Assembly (NCBI RefSeq): GCF_019457885.1
Contig: NZ_JAHZST010000008.1
Span: 145,368 to 209,367, forward strand
Length of the DNA: 64,000 bases
Direction of reading: 5' to 3'
DNA from: Shewanella nanhaiensis
GTDB taxonomy: Bacteria; Pseudomonadota; Gammaproteobacteria; Enterobacterales; Shewanellaceae
Of the stretch, positions 27,817-36,174 are shown piece by piece; position 1 is the first letter of the stretch, and every line of letters begins with the position of its first letter. A model generated the notes under the pieces. The model had not been told where the DNA came from. It saw only the letters and a list, made by a program, of their open reading frames with translations, and ran no database searches. Both the position numbers and the translations under genes were made by a program.

Positions 27817-28863
27817 GTGGAAAGAAAGCATCAAGTATTTGTCTCTTCAACCTATAGGGATTTAGTAGAGGAGAGAAAGGAAGTAATTCATGCTTTGTTA
27901 GAACTAGACTGCATTCCTGCTGGTATGGAACTCTTTCCTGCAACAGACGAAGATGCGTGGTCACTTATTACGGAGGTCATAGATGATTGCGATTACTACT
28001 TACTTATTCTTGCCGGAAAATACGGATCCACTAACAAAGAGGGGATTGGATATACAGAAATGGAATTCGATTACGCTATAGCGCAAGGAAAACCAGTTAT
28101 ATGCTTTGTTCATGAGGATATTGAGCTACTGGTTTCCAGTAAGGTAGAGTCATCCGAAAAAGGAAAAGAAAGGCTGTTAGCCTTTATGGAAAAGGCTAAA
28201 GAAAAACATTGTAAATTTTGGTCTTCTGCTCCAGACCTAGGCGGGAAGGTTTCTAGGAGTTTAATTCAACTTAAGAAAAAGCACCCTTCAGATGGCTGGG
28301 TACCAGGAAGATTTGCTGCTGATCAAAAGATGCTTGCTGAAATGGAAAAAATGAGAGCCAAAATAGCAGAGTTAGAAATGGAGGCCTTAATCAGCAAGGA
28401 TGCCCCGCCAGAAAACATTGACCAGCTTAAAAGTGGAAGTGATGAGTATTTTATACCTCAGAAATTAAATGTTGATGATGAAGGTGCTCCTGAAGAACAT
28501 AACCTAGGTGTTAGTTGGGATCGACTGTTCTCTTATTGTGGGCCTGAGTTAGCTGGTGAATGTACATCGGTTGAACTTAGAGAAAAAATGATATTGGCAT
28601 ACTGGCATGCAGTTCCCAGAGAAATTCGTGAATTTAACCACTACAACGGTATTGGCATGCCATATGTTTGTGAAGATCAAATAAGTGTTCAGCTTCAGGC
28701 TCTTGGCCTTATGGAGCACGGAACGAAAAAGCGTGCGGTTTCAGACAATAATACTTATTGGAAATTAACGCCGTACGGAGAAAAATACCTTATCCAAATT
28801 CGTGCTATTCGAAAAAGCCCTAACAAATCAATGCAGCAGATCGCTGACGCGTCAGCTGATTGA
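27817..28863 (+). CDS. DUF4062 domain protein
   Basis: A 348-residue protein that begins with the DUF4062 signature HQVFVSSTYRDLVEERKEVI (residues 5-24), then AGMELFPATDEDAWSLI, YYLLILAGKYGS and GIGYTEMEFDYAIAQGKPVI. DUF4062 is a flavodoxin/TIR-like fold often found at the N-terminus of STAND and other defence-associated proteins. Residues about 165-200 form a charged coiled coil (AADQKMLAEMEKMRAKIAEL), and the C-terminal third (about 235-335) looks like a winged-helix region (ISVQLQALGLMEHG .. YWKLTPYGEKYLIQI). The start is a GTG preceded at the right distance by AAGGAG; upstream in-frame codons lie in repeats. No NTPase partner is encoded. A signalling or defence role is inference. Confidence 0.82.
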   Translation: MERKHQVFVSSTYRDLVEERKEVIHALLELDCIPAGMELFPATDEDAWSLITEVIDDCDYYLLILAGKYGSTNKEGIGYTEMEFDYAIAQGKPVICFVHEDIELLVSSKVESSEKGKERLLAFMEKAKEKHCKFWSSAPDLGGKVSRSLIQLKKKHPSDGWVPGRFAADQKMLAEMEKMRAKIAELEMEALISKDAPPENIDQLKSGSDEYFIPQKLNVDDEGAPEEHNLGVSWDRLFSYCGPELAGECTSVELREKMILAYWHAVPREIREFNHYNGIGMPYVCEDQISVQLQALGLMEHGTKKRAVSDNNTYWKLTPYGEKYLIQIRAIRKSPNKSMQQIADASAD

Positions 28864-28957
28864 GGCGTTATGTGAGCAGTTTAATTTTCTACAACTAAAT
28901 TAAGGGAAATAATGAAATTTGATCATGAAATAGAAACAAAGGGGTCGTAGCCCATTG

Positions 28958-29076
28958 ACCTAAATCGAAGAGATAAACAACTCAGTGTGAACGCGACTGC
29001 GAGCTTCCAAAACATGGAAGTTTTGGTAGAGCTCACACGGATGTGCTTGCAGCGGCTCGCAGAAGTATTTGCACAT
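28958..29076 (+). repeat. Structured inverted-repeat element, copy A
   Basis: Begins ACCTAAATCGAAGAGATAAA, then outer arm GTGTGAA (28985), GACTGCGAG, a CCAAAAC / GTTTTGG hairpin (about 29008-29027), GAGCTCACACGGATG, CAGCGG, CTCGCAGAAGT and a degenerate right arm TTTGCACATT. It is about 90% identical to copy B 223 bases downstream. Confidence 0.85.
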
Positions 29077-29180
29077 TAAGGTCGTTCACTCACATCCGTG
29101 TGATCACGACATTCGTATATCCATATACAGCGACAATCAAGACACCCAGAATTGTTTAACAAAGGTCTCGCAACCAATTA

Positions 29181-29300
29181 ACCTAAATCGAAGAGATAAA
29201 CAACTCAGTGTGAATGCGGCTGCGAGCTTCCAAAACATGGAAGTTTTGGTAGAGCTCACAGGGATGTGCTTGCAGCGGTTCGCAGAAGTGTTCACACATC
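29181..29300 (+). repeat. Structured inverted-repeat element, copy B
   Basis: The best preserved copy. Outer arms are GTGTGAA (29208) and TTCACAC (29291-29297), second arms GCTGCGA and TTCGCAG, central CCAAAAC / GTTTTGG hairpin, and the CAGGGATG word. It could fold as one long cruciform-like stem with nested hairpins. The 33-bp direct repeat follows immediately. Confidence 0.85.
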
Positions 29301-29305
29301 GGCAT

Positions 29306-29338
29306 GCTGCAAGCAATAAACACCATTGAAGCAATGGT
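29306..29338 (+). repeat. 33-bp direct repeat, left of pilin gene
   Basis: Begins GCTGCAAGCAATAAACACC and ends with the hairpin ACCATTG / CAATGGT. It matches 30096-30128 with one mismatch and, with it, brackets the pilin gene. Confidence 0.9.
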
Positions 29339-29499
29339 TACCTACAAACCATCAAACACCAACTCAGTCCAACCCCCCCGATGAAACCATAAAAAAGATA
29401 CTTCAAACTTGTTATTCGACAAGTTCCCCCACCTTGTTAAAGGTGATATATAAAATTACTTTGGTTACACTAGTAAACATGTGTTTTGTGGAGAAAAGT

Positions 29500-30057
29500 A
29501 TGCAAAAAGCAAGTGTTATTAGACATTATAACCAAGGATTCACTTTGATCGAATTGGTGGTGGTGATTATTATTCTTGGGATTTTGGCTGTTACCGCGGC
29601 ACCTAAATTTATAAACCTTTCCTCAGATGCTCAGGCTAGTACATTAAAAGGTATGGCTGGAGCGATGAAAAGCTATGTCAGTATGTCGGTAAGCGAAGGT
29701 TATATTAAAGGGAGAGAAATTAATGTAGTCGGCTCCAATGCTAATACATATCAAATTGATGATGTTGGTTTGATCACTGGTGTTCCCCGTGGTGATGATG
29801 ACACGCTAACTGGTGAGGGCACTGATGGTAACTTGTTGCCTGAAATTTACGAGGCAATTGAGCTGGATGTAGCAGCGGCTGATATGGTACATGCTCGCAG
29901 AGCAATTAATGGTTGGTGGGCGCCAGTATTGACATATAAAAGCAAGGTTTCAGTGAGTGTTCCTACCGCAACACAAATTATCGCAACCAATTGTTATGTA
30001 GATTATCAGCCAAACCCAGGAAAGGCGGATGTATTGGCTGTGACATCGGGCTGTTAA
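29500..30057 (+). CDS. Orphan type IV (MSHA-like) prepilin
   Basis: A 185-residue prepilin. The leader [13 protein letters not shown] is followed by the cleavage/methylation site [19 protein letters not shown], with Glu at mature position 5, and then [20 protein letters not shown], which resembles MshA-type major pilins. A C-terminal pair of cysteines (ATNCYVDY and SGC) would form the D-loop disulphide. The ATG was chosen because it has a GTGGAGAAAAG ribosome-binding site and gives a normal leader length. No pilus assembly genes are nearby, so it must depend on a pilus machine elsewhere. It lies between 33-bp direct repeats, suggesting a moved or duplicated cassette. Confidence 0.88.
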   Translation: MQKASVIRHYNQGFTLIELVVVIIILGILAVTAAPKFINLSSDAQASTLKGMAGAMKSYVSMSVSEGYIKGREINVVGSNANTYQIDDVGLITGVPRGDDDTLTGEGTDGNLLPEIYEAIELDVAAADMVHARRAINGWWAPVLTYKSKVSVSVPTATQIIATNCYVDYQPNPGKADVLAVTSGC

Positions 30058-30095
30058 TATAGTTATTTATTAACTTTTAAAACGGCTCAGCCCCT

Positions 30096-30128
30096 GCTGC
30101 AAGCAATAAACACCATTGAAACAATGGT
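30096..30128 (+). repeat. 33-bp direct repeat, right of pilin gene
   Basis: Second copy of the 29306-29338 repeat (one A/G difference), including the ACCATTG / CAATGGT hairpin. It starts 39 bases after the pilin stop codon. Confidence 0.9.
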
Positions 30129-30307
30129 GGTCTATAAACTATGTAAATAACCTCAACTCATCGTCAATCTTTAGTATTATCCTCTGAGCTATATACTCAA
30201 ACCATTTCAAGGTGCTGGATTCAGCTAAAACTGATTGGTATAAGGGTTAAACCTTGTTAGTGTAGAAGCTAAATATAATAAAAATCTCATTATGTGAAGG
30301 ATCACTT

Positions 30308-31495
30308 ATGTCTGAGGTTCGCTCTGAATACCTCTATCCTTGTCATGGTATTCATTCAGCACTGCCCAAAGGGCGTGCGTCGGGTCAATTGACCATATGT
30401 AAAACCCATCTGATGTTCACGGTTAACGACAAGAGAGTTCAACTTGGCTTTGCCGAGCTTGAGATCTCTCAAGGTGGTGCCAGTGATAGATTGATCTTCT
30501 TTAACCACCCCGCGTGTGCCGATTGGCGCTTTTACTGCTCCGATCGCTCTGTATTAAAAAACCCCTACTTAAAACAAGCACCGCATCTAAATAGCGTGAT
30601 GACGAAAGCGACCCGTAAACGTCAATTTAATTGGTTAGTGCTCACTGTGGTGGTTTTGCTGTGCGTGTTAGTGCCTGTGGGGCTGCTGGCCAATTTAGGT
30701 ACCGGCAGTAAGATGATTGCTAAGCAGATTCCCGTTGAGTGGGAGGAGACGCTAGGGTCATCGAGCTTCGATCAATACTCATTGCAGAGTGAGTTGATGG
30801 ATGAGCAGCGCGGCGAGCTTTTATTAACGCCTTTAGTTCAGCCTCTATTGGAGGTTCTACCGAATAAGCGTTACCAATATCAATTTTATATCAGTGATGA
30901 CTCAGAGCTAAATGCCTTTGCCCTGCCAGGTGGCGTGGTGGTGATCAACTCTGGATTGATCTTGGCGGCGGATTCACCAGAGGAGCTGCTCGGTGTGCTG
31001 AGCCATGAGATTGTCCATGTGCGTGAGCAACACGGGATCCGTAACCTTATTTCAAGTGCGGGCACCTATCTCATTTTAAGTGCCATTCTTGGGGATGTTT
31101 CCGGCTTGATGGCCGTGGTGGTCGATTCGGCTCCACTGTTGATAAATCAAGGTTACTCCCGCCAGTTTGAGACCCAAGCGGACGAACAAGGCTTCGATAT
31201 ATTAGTAACCGCTAACATCGATCCTAAAGGCCTACCGCTGTTCTTTAATAAGCTGCTGGATAAAGAGGCCAAGATGTTGGAGAGCATTGAGGATGAAGAT
31301 CAGCGTGGCTTGATTGAAACGGGTCTTGGGTTTCTCAGCTCACACCCTGCTACCAAAGACCGCATTGAGAACCTGCAGACTAGAGCCGAGAACATAGATG
31401 CTGAGTTTATTGTGCTAGATGAGGCGTTTTTTAAGCTGCAAGATGAAGTGGCAGAGTTTGTTGTTAAACATGAAAAGCCAGAAAGTGGCTTGTAA
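30308..31495 (+). CDS. Membrane-anchored M48 metalloprotease
   Basis: A 395-residue protein. Residues 1-105 form a cytoplasmic PH-like or DUF7092-like N-domain (CHGIHSALPKGRASGQLTI). One membrane helix follows at about 115-137, and the rest is a periplasmic M48 peptidase. The zinc motif HEIVHVREQHG lies near residue 234 and the third ligand Glu in RQFETQADEQGFD near residue 291. ALPGGVVVINSGLI is a classic M48 segment. It has a GAAGGATCACTT ribosome-binding site and is the first of four same-strand genes, followed after 25 bases by AIM24 genes. By family it would act in envelope protein quality control; substrate unknown. Confidence 0.88.
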   Translation: MSEVRSEYLYPCHGIHSALPKGRASGQLTICKTHLMFTVNDKRVQLGFAELEISQGGASDRLIFFNHPACADWRFYCSDRSVLKNPYLKQAPHLNSVMTKATRKRQFNWLVLTVVVLLCVLVPVGLLANLGTGSKMIAKQIPVEWEETLGSSSFDQYSLQSELMDEQRGELLLTPLVQPLLEVLPNKRYQYQFYISDDSELNAFALPGGVVVINSGLILAADSPEELLGVLSHEIVHVREQHGIRNLISSAGTYLILSAILGDVSGLMAVVVDSAPLLINQGYSRQFETQADEQGFDILVTANIDPKGLPLFFNKLLDKEAKMLESIEDEDQRGLIETGLGFLSSHPATKDRIENLQTRAENIDAEFIVLDEAFFKLQDEVAEFVVKHEKPESGL

Positions 31496-31520
31496 AAATC
31501 ATAAACGATAAAAGGGAAAT

Positions 31521-32186
31521 ATGATGGAAGCAAAAATAATGGGCTCACAAGCCTTTTCCTACATAGATATCGATCTGGAACCAGGTGAAACAGTGATTGC
31601 TGAATCTGATGCCATGAGCAGTATGGATGCTGATTTGGATTTGACAGCAACCTTCAACGGCGGCTTTTTTAAGGGGCTACTGAAGAAGTTTTTTGGCGGT
31701 GAAACTCTGTTTATTAGCCGCTATAGCAATAATACCTCGGCGCCTAAGCGAGTGACTTTAGTGCAGCCTGTTCCCGGTGAGATCCGCTGTTATGAGCTCA
31801 ATGGTGATGAGTTTAATCTTCAGCCAGGCGCGTATTTGGCATCGACTGACGGGGTTAAGTTGGGTCTGAGATGGGCGGGCTTTGTCTCCTTTATTGCTCG
31901 CGAGGGCCTGTTTAAGCTGACGGTAACCGGTGAGGGTAAGGTCTGGTATGGCGCATATGGTGCCCTGCTGGAGAAGGAGATCGACGGGGAATACATTGTC
32001 GATACCTCTCACTTGGTGGCTTACGAGCCCGGAATTAAGCTAAAACTGCAGTTAGCGGGTGGGATCTTCTCTAGCTTCTTTGGTGGTGAAGGCTTAGTGA
32101 CACGTGTGGAGGGCAAAGGGAAGATTATTGTCCAGAGCCGCAGTGTTTCAGGTCTTGCTGGTTGGTTAAATCCAAAGTTCAGATAA
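31521..32186 (+). CDS. AIM24 / TIGR00266 family protein 1
   Basis: A 221-residue beta-rich AIM24-family protein, with hallmarks ETVIAESDAMSSMDADLDLT, the Gly-rich GGFFKGLLKKFFGGETLFISR, GEGKVWYGAYGALLEKEIDG and EYIVDTSHLVAYEPG. The family's role in bacteria is not well defined; the eukaryotic namesake is a mitochondrial inner-membrane protein. No signal peptide or membrane helix is apparent, so it is probably cytoplasmic. The start could be the first or second ATG (31521 or 31524). It is 25 bases after the M48 protease and 28 before the next paralogue. Confidence 0.85.
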   Translation: MMEAKIMGSQAFSYIDIDLEPGETVIAESDAMSSMDADLDLTATFNGGFFKGLLKKFFGGETLFISRYSNNTSAPKRVTLVQPVPGEIRCYELNGDEFNLQPGAYLASTDGVKLGLRWAGFVSFIAREGLFKLTVTGEGKVWYGAYGALLEKEIDGEYIVDTSHLVAYEPGIKLKLQLAGGIFSSFFGGEGLVTRVEGKGKIIVQSRSVSGLAGWLNPKFR

Positions 32187-32214
32187 TTGTGATAGTTGAG
32201 GGGGAAGATAGATA

Positions 32215-32898
32215 ATGGAAATTGAATTGTTATACCGTCCAGGGAATACGGCTGCCAAAGTCACTCTTGAAGAGGGGCAAACTATCACGACTGAGTCCGG
32301 CGCTATGATCGCCATGAGCGGCAATATGGACATTACCACAACCACCCATAAGAAGAAGTCTGGTGGATTTTTGAAAGCGGCCAAACGTATGTTGGCTGGT
32401 GAGTCTCTGTTTCTGAACCATTTTGAACCTAAACAGGGCTCAGGTGAGCTGTTTCTAGGGAGCAGTCTTGCGGGCGATATGATGACGATGGACTTAGACA
32501 ATGAGAGTCTTATCGTGCAAAACAGCTCCTATATGGCGTCATCTGAGGGGATTGATGTCGATATGGGCTGGCAAGGATTTAAGTCGCTTTTCTCGGGTGA
32601 AAGCGTGATCTGGTTGAACCTAAAAGGGCAGGGGAAGATCTTAATCTCCTCCTTTGGCGCCATCTATCCGGTGGAGGTCGACGGTGAGTATATTGTCGAT
32701 TCGGGCCATATTGTGGCGTTCGATGAAACCTTAGATTTCAGTATTACTAAAGCAGGCAAGAGCTGGTGGCACTCCTACCTTGGTGGAGAGGGCTTAGTGT
32801 GTAAGTTCAAAGGCAAGGGGACAGTTTGGTGTCAATCTCATAATCCATCGAGTTTTGGTGGGGCGTTAAGCTCATCACTTCGCGCTAGAAAAGCTTAA
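32215..32898 (+). CDS. AIM24 / TIGR00266 family protein 2
   Basis: A 227-residue paralogue of the preceding gene. The same blocks are seen: QTITTESGAMIAMSGNMDI, FLKAAKRMLAGESLFLNHFE, LKGQGKILISSFGAIYPVEV and EYIVDSGHIVAFDE, closing KFKGKGTVWCQSHNP. It is probably cytoplasmic, with no signal peptide. Spacing of 28 and 11 bases to its neighbours indicates one operon. Three paralogues side by side suggests a hetero-oligomeric assembly, which is inference. Confidence 0.87.
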   Translation: MEIELLYRPGNTAAKVTLEEGQTITTESGAMIAMSGNMDITTTTHKKKSGGFLKAAKRMLAGESLFLNHFEPKQGSGELFLGSSLAGDMMTMDLDNESLIVQNSSYMASSEGIDVDMGWQGFKSLFSGESVIWLNLKGQGKILISSFGAIYPVEVDGEYIVDSGHIVAFDETLDFSITKAGKSWWHSYLGGEGLVCKFKGKGTVWCQSHNPSSFGGALSSSLRARKA

Positions 32899-32909
32899 GG
32901 GGAAGCGTA

Positions 32910-33959
32910 ATGAATCAAACCTATAATATTACCCTGACCGGCGAGCTGATTGGTGAGATAGAGCGCTCTGATGCTATCGCTGTTTTTGCTAAGTTATTTA
33001 AGTTGCCTCTAGACAAAGCCCATGACTTTTTTCACAAAGCTCCATTAGTGGTGAAAAAGTCAGTGGATGGCGATACCGCCAATAAGATCCAGCAGATCCT
33101 TGAGAAGTCAGGGTTGCATTGTGAAATCAATCCGGTAGAGGTGGTTGAGACAGAGCAGAGCACTCAAGTGGGCGTGATGAGTGAGTCCGCTGTAGATGCT
33201 CAGGATGAGCAAAGCGGTCAAGAGAGGGAAGAGATGTTAGATAGTGAATCGGAAATGACTACCGAGCCTGAGCAGCCTAGTGCGAGCTTTAAAGGTCTTA
33301 AGTTTGAGATGGCGGGGCAGCCTGATTATGGATTTGTGACAGTACATGTGCCTGCTGGTGAGATGCTAAAGGTGGAAGCTTCAGCCATGGCGACCATGGA
33401 CACTAACATGCAGATGAAAACTAAGATGCGTGGTGGGCTGGGTAGAATGGTCACTGGCGAGAATATCTTCGTTAATGAGTTTACCGCCGCGAATATGGAG
33501 GGAGAGGTGGGTATTGCTCCTGGCGCGCCGGGGGATCTGTGTCATCAGTATCTGGATAATGAGACCATCTATCTACAGAATTCAGCATTTGTTGCTTGCA
33601 GCAGCGGGATTGAGGTTGAGAGTAAATGGCAAGGGTTAGTGAAGGGCTTTTTCTCTGGTGAGAGTCTGTTTTTAATTCGGGCACAGGGCAAGGGCGATCT
33701 CTGGTTTAACTCCTATGGCGCAATTATCGAAATTGATGTGAATGATGACTACGTGGTCGATACTGGCAACATTGTTGGCTTCACCGATGGCCTTGAGTAT
33801 CAGATCACTAAAGTGGGCGGTTATAAGTCGTTCTTCTTCTCGGGAGAGGGGTTAGTGTGTCGCTTCTCTGGTAAGGGAAAGGTCTGGATCCAAACTCGAA
33901 GCTCAGCGGCATTTGTGGGCTGGGCACACTGGTTTAGGCCAGTGAAAAGCAAAGGTTAG
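32910..33959 (+). CDS. AIM24 / TIGR00266 family protein 3 with N-terminal extension
   Basis: A 349-residue fusion. Residues 1-75 (TLTGELIGEIERSDAIAVFA then KLPLDKAHDFFHKAPLVVKK) resemble the small L7/L12-C-terminal-like domain found at the front of several proteobacterial proteins. Residues 76-125 are an acidic Gln/Glu-rich linker. From about 128 comes a full AIM24 domain (KGLKFEMAGQPDYGFVTVHV, GLGRMVTGENIFVNEF, AQGKGDLWFNSYGAIIEI, DYVVDTGNIVGFTDG). Last gene of the M48-AIM24 operon, followed by a strong terminator. The extension sets it apart from the other two and may recruit a partner. Confidence 0.86.
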   Translation: MNQTYNITLTGELIGEIERSDAIAVFAKLFKLPLDKAHDFFHKAPLVVKKSVDGDTANKIQQILEKSGLHCEINPVEVVETEQSTQVGVMSESAVDAQDEQSGQEREEMLDSESEMTTEPEQPSASFKGLKFEMAGQPDYGFVTVHVPAGEMLKVEASAMATMDTNMQMKTKMRGGLGRMVTGENIFVNEFTAANMEGEVGIAPGAPGDLCHQYLDNETIYLQNSAFVACSSGIEVESKWQGLVKGFFSGESLFLIRAQGKGDLWFNSYGAIIEIDVNDDYVVDTGNIVGFTDGLEYQITKVGGYKSFFFSGEGLVCRFSGKGKVWIQTRSSAAFVGWAHWFRPVKSKG

Positions 33960-33993
33960 TCCCTAGATTTAAACGACATTAAGCGTAAGCACT

Positions 33994-34028
33994 AATAATG
34001 GCCCTATATCTCTATAGGGCCATTATTA
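33994..34028. terminator. Bidirectional terminator
   Basis: Long perfect hairpin AATAATGGCCCTATA / TATAGGGCCATTATT with a TCTC loop, between convergent genes ending at 33959 and 34046. A and T tracts on both sides suit termination in both directions. Confidence 0.9.
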
Positions 34029-34045
34029 TTTAAGACGGTTTAGTC

Positions 34046-35404
34046 TTATTGATTAAATAACTGGATAATGATCAGTGTGATCAAGGCTGGGCACACATAT
34101 TTTACATAGAGCGGCCAAATTCGCCAGAAGATGCTGTTACTGTCAGCTCCCTCTTGCGCTTGAATATCTTTCAGTAGACTATTTCTCTGCCACACCCAAC
34201 CTAGGTAGATTGCTATGCCAAGGGCGATAAGAGGTTGAGCTCGCTCTGTGGTTAGCGTGATCATAAAGCTAAACAGTTGCTCGAAGTTCAGTACCACAGT
34301 TAGCGATAGCACGACCACAAGTGCGCCAATTAAATAAGTAGCCCTGTTGCGGCTGATAGATTTTTTCTCCATCAGATAGCTGGTGGGCACCTCAACAATT
34401 GAGATGGCTGAGGTTAGCCCCGCTATGGTCATCAAGATGAAAAACACGAACGCCAACAGGTACTGTAGGTTGCCGCCTAAGGTCTCAAATAGTGCAGGCA
34501 GCACCGTGAACACTAAGGTGTCTGAGTTAAGTAAGCTTCCATCTTCTGCAAATATCTGCACGCCGTTATATTGGGCGACATACATGGCTGGAATAATCAT
34601 TAAGGCGGCTAAAAAAGCGACACTGGTGTCTGTTAGGGTGACATATGCTGTTAGTTTGCCTAGGTCCTCTTTTTTACTTAAGTATGCGCCGTAAACCATC
34701 ATGGCACCTGTACCTATGGTGAGTGAGAAGAAGGTCTGTCCCAGTGCGCCAATCAGCACATCTGGCTCCCATACTCGAGAGAAGTCTGGAACCAACAGCA
34801 CCTCTAACCCTGTCATGGCACCGGGCTGGGTTAAGATGTAGATCACCCCCATCACTAAGATAAGCAGTAGTAGCGGCATCAATCTTTTTGACCACAGCTC
34901 GATCCCTTGTTGCACCCCTTGGCGGATCACTAATACCACCATCAAGATAAACAAAGTGGTGAACACTAGATTACGAGATAGCGAGAACTCCATCAGCCAG
35001 TTTGATGCTTTTACAAAACCGAACAATTCAGCGATGGGCGCTAAGGCGAAGCTGACAAACCAGCCTGAAAGTATGGTGTAGAAAGTGCAGATCAAGGTCG
35101 CAGTGACGATAGAGATAAAACCTATGGCCTTACCTATTTTTCTACTGGCAGGACTTGAGCCTATTTTTGCCATCGCATCGGCTGGGTTGGTCTGTCCGTG
35201 GCGACCAATCATCAGCTCAGCAACCAGCATGGGGTAGCCGAGGATTAAGATAAGCACTAGATAAACGAGTAGAAAGGCTCCGCCACCATGGGTTGCGGCT
35301 TGAGTGGGAAACCCCCAGATATTGCCGACACCAACAGCGGATCCGGCGGCGGCCATAATGAAGCCTAATCTGGAACTAAAATGGGTGGAGTTGGAACTGC
35401 TCAT
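34046..35404 (-). CDS. Neurotransmitter:sodium symporter (NSS/SNF) family transporter
   Basis: A 452-residue inner-membrane transporter with about 11-12 helices and the LeuT fold. The N-terminus has the diagnostic unwound TM1 sequence FIMAAAGSAVGVGNIWGFPT and the GGGAFLLVYL of TM2. Bacterial members are sodium-coupled amino-acid transporters, often for hydrophobic or aromatic amino acids; the exact substrate cannot be read. It is monocistronic. An Lrp-type regulator gene lies upstream, on the same strand, 271 bases away, which could be its regulator but this is not shown. Confidence 0.92.
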   Translation of the reverse strand: MSSSNSTHFSSRLGFIMAAAGSAVGVGNIWGFPTQAATHGGGAFLLVYLVLILILGYPMLVAELMIGRHGQTNPADAMAKIGSSPASRKIGKAIGFISIVTATLICTFYTILSGWFVSFALAPIAELFGFVKASNWLMEFSLSRNLVFTTLFILMVVLVIRQGVQQGIELWSKRLMPLLLLILVMGVIYILTQPGAMTGLEVLLVPDFSRVWEPDVLIGALGQTFFSLTIGTGAMMVYGAYLSKKEDLGKLTAYVTLTDTSVAFLAALMIIPAMYVAQYNGVQIFAEDGSLLNSDTLVFTVLPALFETLGGNLQYLLAFVFFILMTIAGLTSAISIVEVPTSYLMEKKSISRNRATYLIGALVVVLSLTVVLNFEQLFSFMITLTTERAQPLIALGIAIYLGWVWQRNSLLKDIQAQEGADSNSIFWRIWPLYVKYVCPALITLIIIQLFNQ

Positions 35405-35675
35405 GCTTATCTCTCGCTAACAAACTGTCTTCTGAGGGGCGCATCATAGAGGTTTATACTAACAGGTCAATGGCGAATTGTGGCGTGAAACTGATTCTTG
35501 GTGATGAAACATGTTGCATTTAATTTATTTTTTGATGAAGTCTATCGTTATTTTGTTATTTCTTGATAGTTATCTGCTTGGCGGGTGGTTTGAAGGGGGT
35601 GAACGCAAAATTATTGCGTTTGAAATAAATTGTCGAGTTATGATGTTTTTCATCACAACTCGAGTCATGCACTGC

Positions 35676-36161
35676 TTAAGGGAGCTGGGTTGGTAGTGGA
35701 ATGCTGGTTTTACTCTTGACCTGCTTAAGCACAAAACTGGATTTCACCCCTGAGATATGTGGGTCGGTTGTCAGCTTCTCCAGCAGAAAAGTTTTAAACT
35801 CCTTCATGTCGGCGATTAGCACCTTAAGCTGATAATCTGCATCGCTACCCGTTAACAGGCAACACTCTTGCACCTCATCGTACTGGGTTATCTTCTCTTC
35901 AAAGGAGTCTAAAATTGCTTGAGAGTGCTTCTCTAATCTCACTTGCACATACGCGGTGAGAGAAAGATTAAAGTGCTCGGCAGAAAGCAGGGTGGCATAT
36001 CCAGCAATATAGCCGCTCTCCTCCATCGCTTTTACGCGTCGAGAGCAGGGAGAGGCTGAGAGTCCTACTCTTTCTGCCAGCTCTTGGTTAGAGAGTTTAC
36101 CTTGGCCCTGTAGCAGTTTTAAGATGGCCAGATCTATCTTATCGAGTTGCAACTCTGCCAT
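35676..36161 (-). CDS. Lrp/AsnC-family regulator
   Basis: A 161-residue Lrp-type protein: N-terminal HTH (LDKIDLAILKLLQGQGKLSN, then ELAERVGLSASPCSRRVKAM) and C-terminal RAM/ACT-like ligand domain (VQECCLLTGSDADYQLKVLI). The start MAELQLDKID fits the family's normal N-terminus and has AAGAGA upstream. An alternative ATG at 36182 would add seven residues and overlap the PAP2 gene by 8 bases. It may respond to an amino acid and control the adjacent transporter; that is inference from context. Confidence 0.9.
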   Translation of the reverse strand: MAELQLDKIDLAILKLLQGQGKLSNQELAERVGLSASPCSRRVKAMEESGYIAGYATLLSAEHFNLSLTAYVQVRLEKHSQAILDSFEEKITQYDEVQECCLLTGSDADYQLKVLIADMKEFKTFLLEKLTTDPHISGVKSSFVLKQVKSKTSIPLPTQLP

Positions 36162-36174
36162 ATGAGTGGATCTC

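Noticed and set aside
29069..29329. Small frames on both strands across the structured repeats
   Set aside because: They coincide with the inverted-repeat element and do not read as protein.
29306..30128. Integron cassette with attC sites
   Set aside because: The flanking 33-bp repeats lack the attC core sites and paired R and L boxes, and no integrase is in the window.
35511..35696. 61-codon frame MLHLIYFLMKSIV upstream of the symporter gene
   Set aside because: Hydrophobic but with no ribosome-binding site, and overlapping the 3' end of the Lrp gene; AT-rich chance frame more likely.
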